Below are positions 5,595-8,219 of a DNA stretch of 8,219 bases, piece by piece. Under the pieces are notes generated by a model. That model made no database searches. It was not told where the DNA came from and worked only from the letters and a program-made list of their open reading frames with translations. The position numbers and the translations under genes are program-made. Every line of letters starts with the position of its first letter. The first letter of the stretch is position 1. Source of the stretch: Streptosporangiaceae bacterium (GTDB lineage Bacteria; Actinomycetota; Actinomycetes; Streptosporangiales; Streptosporangiaceae); assembly GCA_030041195.1 (NCBI GenBank), contig JASHOI010000688.1, positions 1-8,219 of the forward strand, given 5' to 3'.

Positions 5595-6887
5595 TCAGAG
5601 CCGCCCGGCGGCCTTCAGGTTCAGGTACGCGTCGGCCAGGGCGGCGGGCAGCCGGTCCGGCGGGGCGTCCACGACCTCGACGCCGCGCCGGCGGAGCAGG
5701 GCGGAGATCCGGGCCCGCTCGGACCTGGCCCGCTCGCCCGCCGCGGCGTCGTAGACCGCGGCGGCGTTCCCCCGCGCGGCGGCCATCTCGTCCAGCCGCG
5801 GGTCGGCGACCGCGGCGAGGAGCAGCCGGTGCCTGGACGCCAGCGCCGGAATCCTGGGCAGCAGGCCCTCCTCGATCGCGGTCGGGTTCAGGTCCGTGAG
5901 CAGCACCACCAGGCAGCGCTGCCGGGCGGTCCCCAGCACGGCCGCGGCCATCAGGCCCGCGTCGGACTCGACCAGCTCGGCGTCGAGCACGGCCATCGCG
6001 TTCGTGATCGCGGAGAGGACCTCGGTGCGGCCCGCGCCGATCACCCGGGTCCGCACCTGCCGGTCGACCGCGATCATGTCGATCCGGTCACCGGCCCGCG
6101 ACGCGAGCGCGGTCAGCAGCAGCGCGGCATCCATCGACGTGTCGAGGCGGGGCACCCCGGCCACCCGCCCGGCGGCCGTCCGGCCGGTGTCGAGCACGAT
6201 CAGCACGCGCCGGTCCCGCTCGGGCCGCCAGGTCCGCACCATCACGTCGACCCGCCGCGCCGACGAGCGCCAGTCGATCGAGCGCACGTCGTCGCCGACC
6301 ACGTACTCGCGGAGCGAGTCGAACTCGCTCCCCTGGCCGCGCAGCAGCGAGACGTGCTGGCCATCGAGCTGCCGCAGCCTGGCGAGCTTCTCCGGCAGGT
6401 GCCTGCGGCTGCCGAACGGCGGCAGCACCCGGACCGACCACGGCACCCGGTGACCGCCCTGCCGCCCGGCCAGCCGCAGCGGCCCCAGGGAGCGCACCGT
6501 CACCCTGTCCGCGTTGAAGTCGCCCCGGCGCCGCGGTGTCAGCGTCGTTGTCACGCTCATCGCACCGCCGCCCGGAACGCTAACCTCCGCCCGCCCTGGT
6601 TCCGCCCCGGCACTCGGCTGCCAGGCATCCCGCAAGGTGCCACGCAGCGCGCGGCCACTCGGGTTGGCGACGGTCAGCGTGACCTCGCCGGTGGTGCCGA
6701 GCCGGATCCTGGTGTCGCCGGACCGGGCCAGCCGCAGCGCGCGCACCGGCGCGGCAGCGACCAGGTCAAACCCGATCGCGGCCAGGATCAGCGCGTCGAC
6801 GGCGAGCAGCGCCGCGACGGTGCGCAGCGCCAGCACGACGAGCACCGCGGCCGCCGCGGCAGCGGCCGCCCGCCCGGTCAGCACCAT
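5595..6887 (-). CDS. DUF58 domain protein (vWA-like, MoxR partner)
   Basis: A 430-residue protein. An Ala-rich hydrophobic N-terminus (about 8-46) gives one hairpin or two membrane segments. A beta-rich region (about 60-155) precedes the DUF58 signature GSEFDSLREYVVGDD then VRSIDWRSSAR (186-211). A von Willebrand A-like fold follows, beginning VLIVLDTGRT (228-237). D233 starts a MIDAS-like site, but DTGRT departs from the classical DxSxS. LLTDL (329-333) would carry the later conserved Asp. DUF58 proteins are encoded next to MoxR ATPases and are thought to link the ATPase to membrane or cofactor-loading targets. The ATG at 6887 is 43 bases after the MoxR stop. No in-frame start closes that gap and the ribosome site is weak, so the start is moderately certain. 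It is the last gene of the leftward operon seen here. Confidence 0.9.
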   Translation of the reverse strand: MVLTGRAAAAAAAAVLVVLALRTVAALLAVDALILAAIGFDLVAAAPVRALRLARSGDTRIRLGTTGEVTLTVANPSGRALRGTLRDAWQPSAGAEPGRAEVSVPGGGAMSVTTTLTPRRRGDFNADRVTVRSLGPLRLAGRQGGHRVPWSVRVLPPFGSRRHLPEKLARLRQLDGQHVSLLRGQGSEFDSLREYVVGDDVRSIDWRSSARRVDVMVRTWRPERDRRVLIVLDTGRTAAGRVAGVPRLDTSMDAALLLTALASRAGDRIDMIAVDRQVRTRVIGAGRTEVLSAITNAMAVLDAELVESDAGLMAAAVLGTARQRCLVVLLTDLNPTAIEEGLLPRIPALASRHRLLLAAVADPRLDEMAAARGNAAAVYDAAAGERARSERARISALLRRRGVEVVDAPPDRLPAALADAYLNLKAAGRL

Positions 6888-6930
6888 CGGGCTTGCCCGG
6901 CCGGCCCGGTGGCGTCGCGTTCCGGGATCT

Positions 6931-7988
<1,058 letters not shown>

Positions 7989-7992
<4 letters not shown>

Positions 7993-8219
7993 CGCGTCCG
8001 TACCTCTCTCTCCAGCGCGTCGAGGTCGTCGGCGAGTGCGACGAGCGCGGCATCGTCGCGTGGCGCCGGCCCGAATAGCATTGCCTCGATCCGGGCCTGG
8101 CCGCTACCCGACCGGGCCGAAAATGCGGCCGCCACCTCGCCGGGCCGGGCGTCGGGCGCCAGGCCGAGCGCGGGCAGCGTCCTGGCCAGCATCGCGGCCC
8201 GCAGCGCGGCGGCGGCCCG
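7989..8219 (-). CDS. C-terminal end of a DUF4350-like protein (partial)
   Basis: The frame is open from the right window edge to a TGA at 7989-7991, giving 76 residues. The first nine (RAAAALRAA) precede an internal ATG at 8192 that is unlikely to be the real start. The sequence has a helical C-terminal region with MLFGPAPRDDAALVALADDLDALEREVRTR at the end, resembling the tail of actinobacterial DUF4350 proteins, which commonly precede moxR. Family assignment rests on this tail and on gene order. Function is unknown; family members usually carry N-terminal membrane anchoring, which is outside the window. The stop overlaps the MoxR start. Confidence 0.7.

Noticed and set aside
5579..5606. Terminator between SpoIIM-like and DUF58 genes
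   Set aside because: Only short stems (GGCGG/CCGCC and GGCTC-A-GAGCC) without a T-tract, and mostly inside the DUF58 coding end. Such stems are common at this GC content.

Overview
The window is very GC-rich and codon use is dominated by G/C third positions. The gene set (actinobacterial-type S-adenosylhomocysteine hydrolase, a MoxR/DUF58/DUF4350 run, SpoIIM-like and RDD membrane proteins) points to a high-GC actinobacterium, probably a filamentous or sporulating lineage. I cannot place the genus from sequence alone.

Layout. Positions 1-193 are non-coding as far as I can see: a C-tract with a 12-bp period (G-rich on the minus strand, so a G-quadruplex candidate), then two perfect inverted repeats whose arms interleave. 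A short MerR-family regulator runs leftward (619-194); its wing contains a small tandem duplication and its start looks leaderless. Divergent from it, 737-2185 encodes a full-length canonical S-adenosylhomocysteine hydrolase (ahcY). Two bases after its stop, 2188-3459 encodes a second, shorter SAHH-fold protein. That protein resembles the Thermotoga/archaeal clade rather than its neighbour and has several substituted active-site positions. This tandem pair is the most interesting item here.

Converging on the pair is an RDD-domain membrane protein (4488-3487) with a collagen-like Gly-X-Y tail built from an 18-bp DNA repeat. A 94-bp divergent gap containing an imperfect palindrome separates it from a SpoIIM/DUF95-family multi-pass membrane protein (4583-5578). 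From the right edge a leftward operon reads DUF4350-like (C-terminal end only), then MoxR AAA+ ATPase, then DUF58 protein. It converges on the SpoIIM gene with 16 bases between stops.

How the genes may work together. AhcY clears S-adenosylhomocysteine, the product inhibitor of methyltransferases. The coupled second SAHH may handle a related thioether or nucleoside, or modulate the first enzyme. The MerR regulator may control both through the shared upstream region. MoxR, DUF58, DUF4350, SpoIIM and RDD form a recurring actinobacterial neighbourhood. It looks like a MoxR-type chaperone/vWA module acting at the membrane, with an unestablished substrate. No mobile elements, CRISPR arrays, tRNA or rRNA genes were seen.
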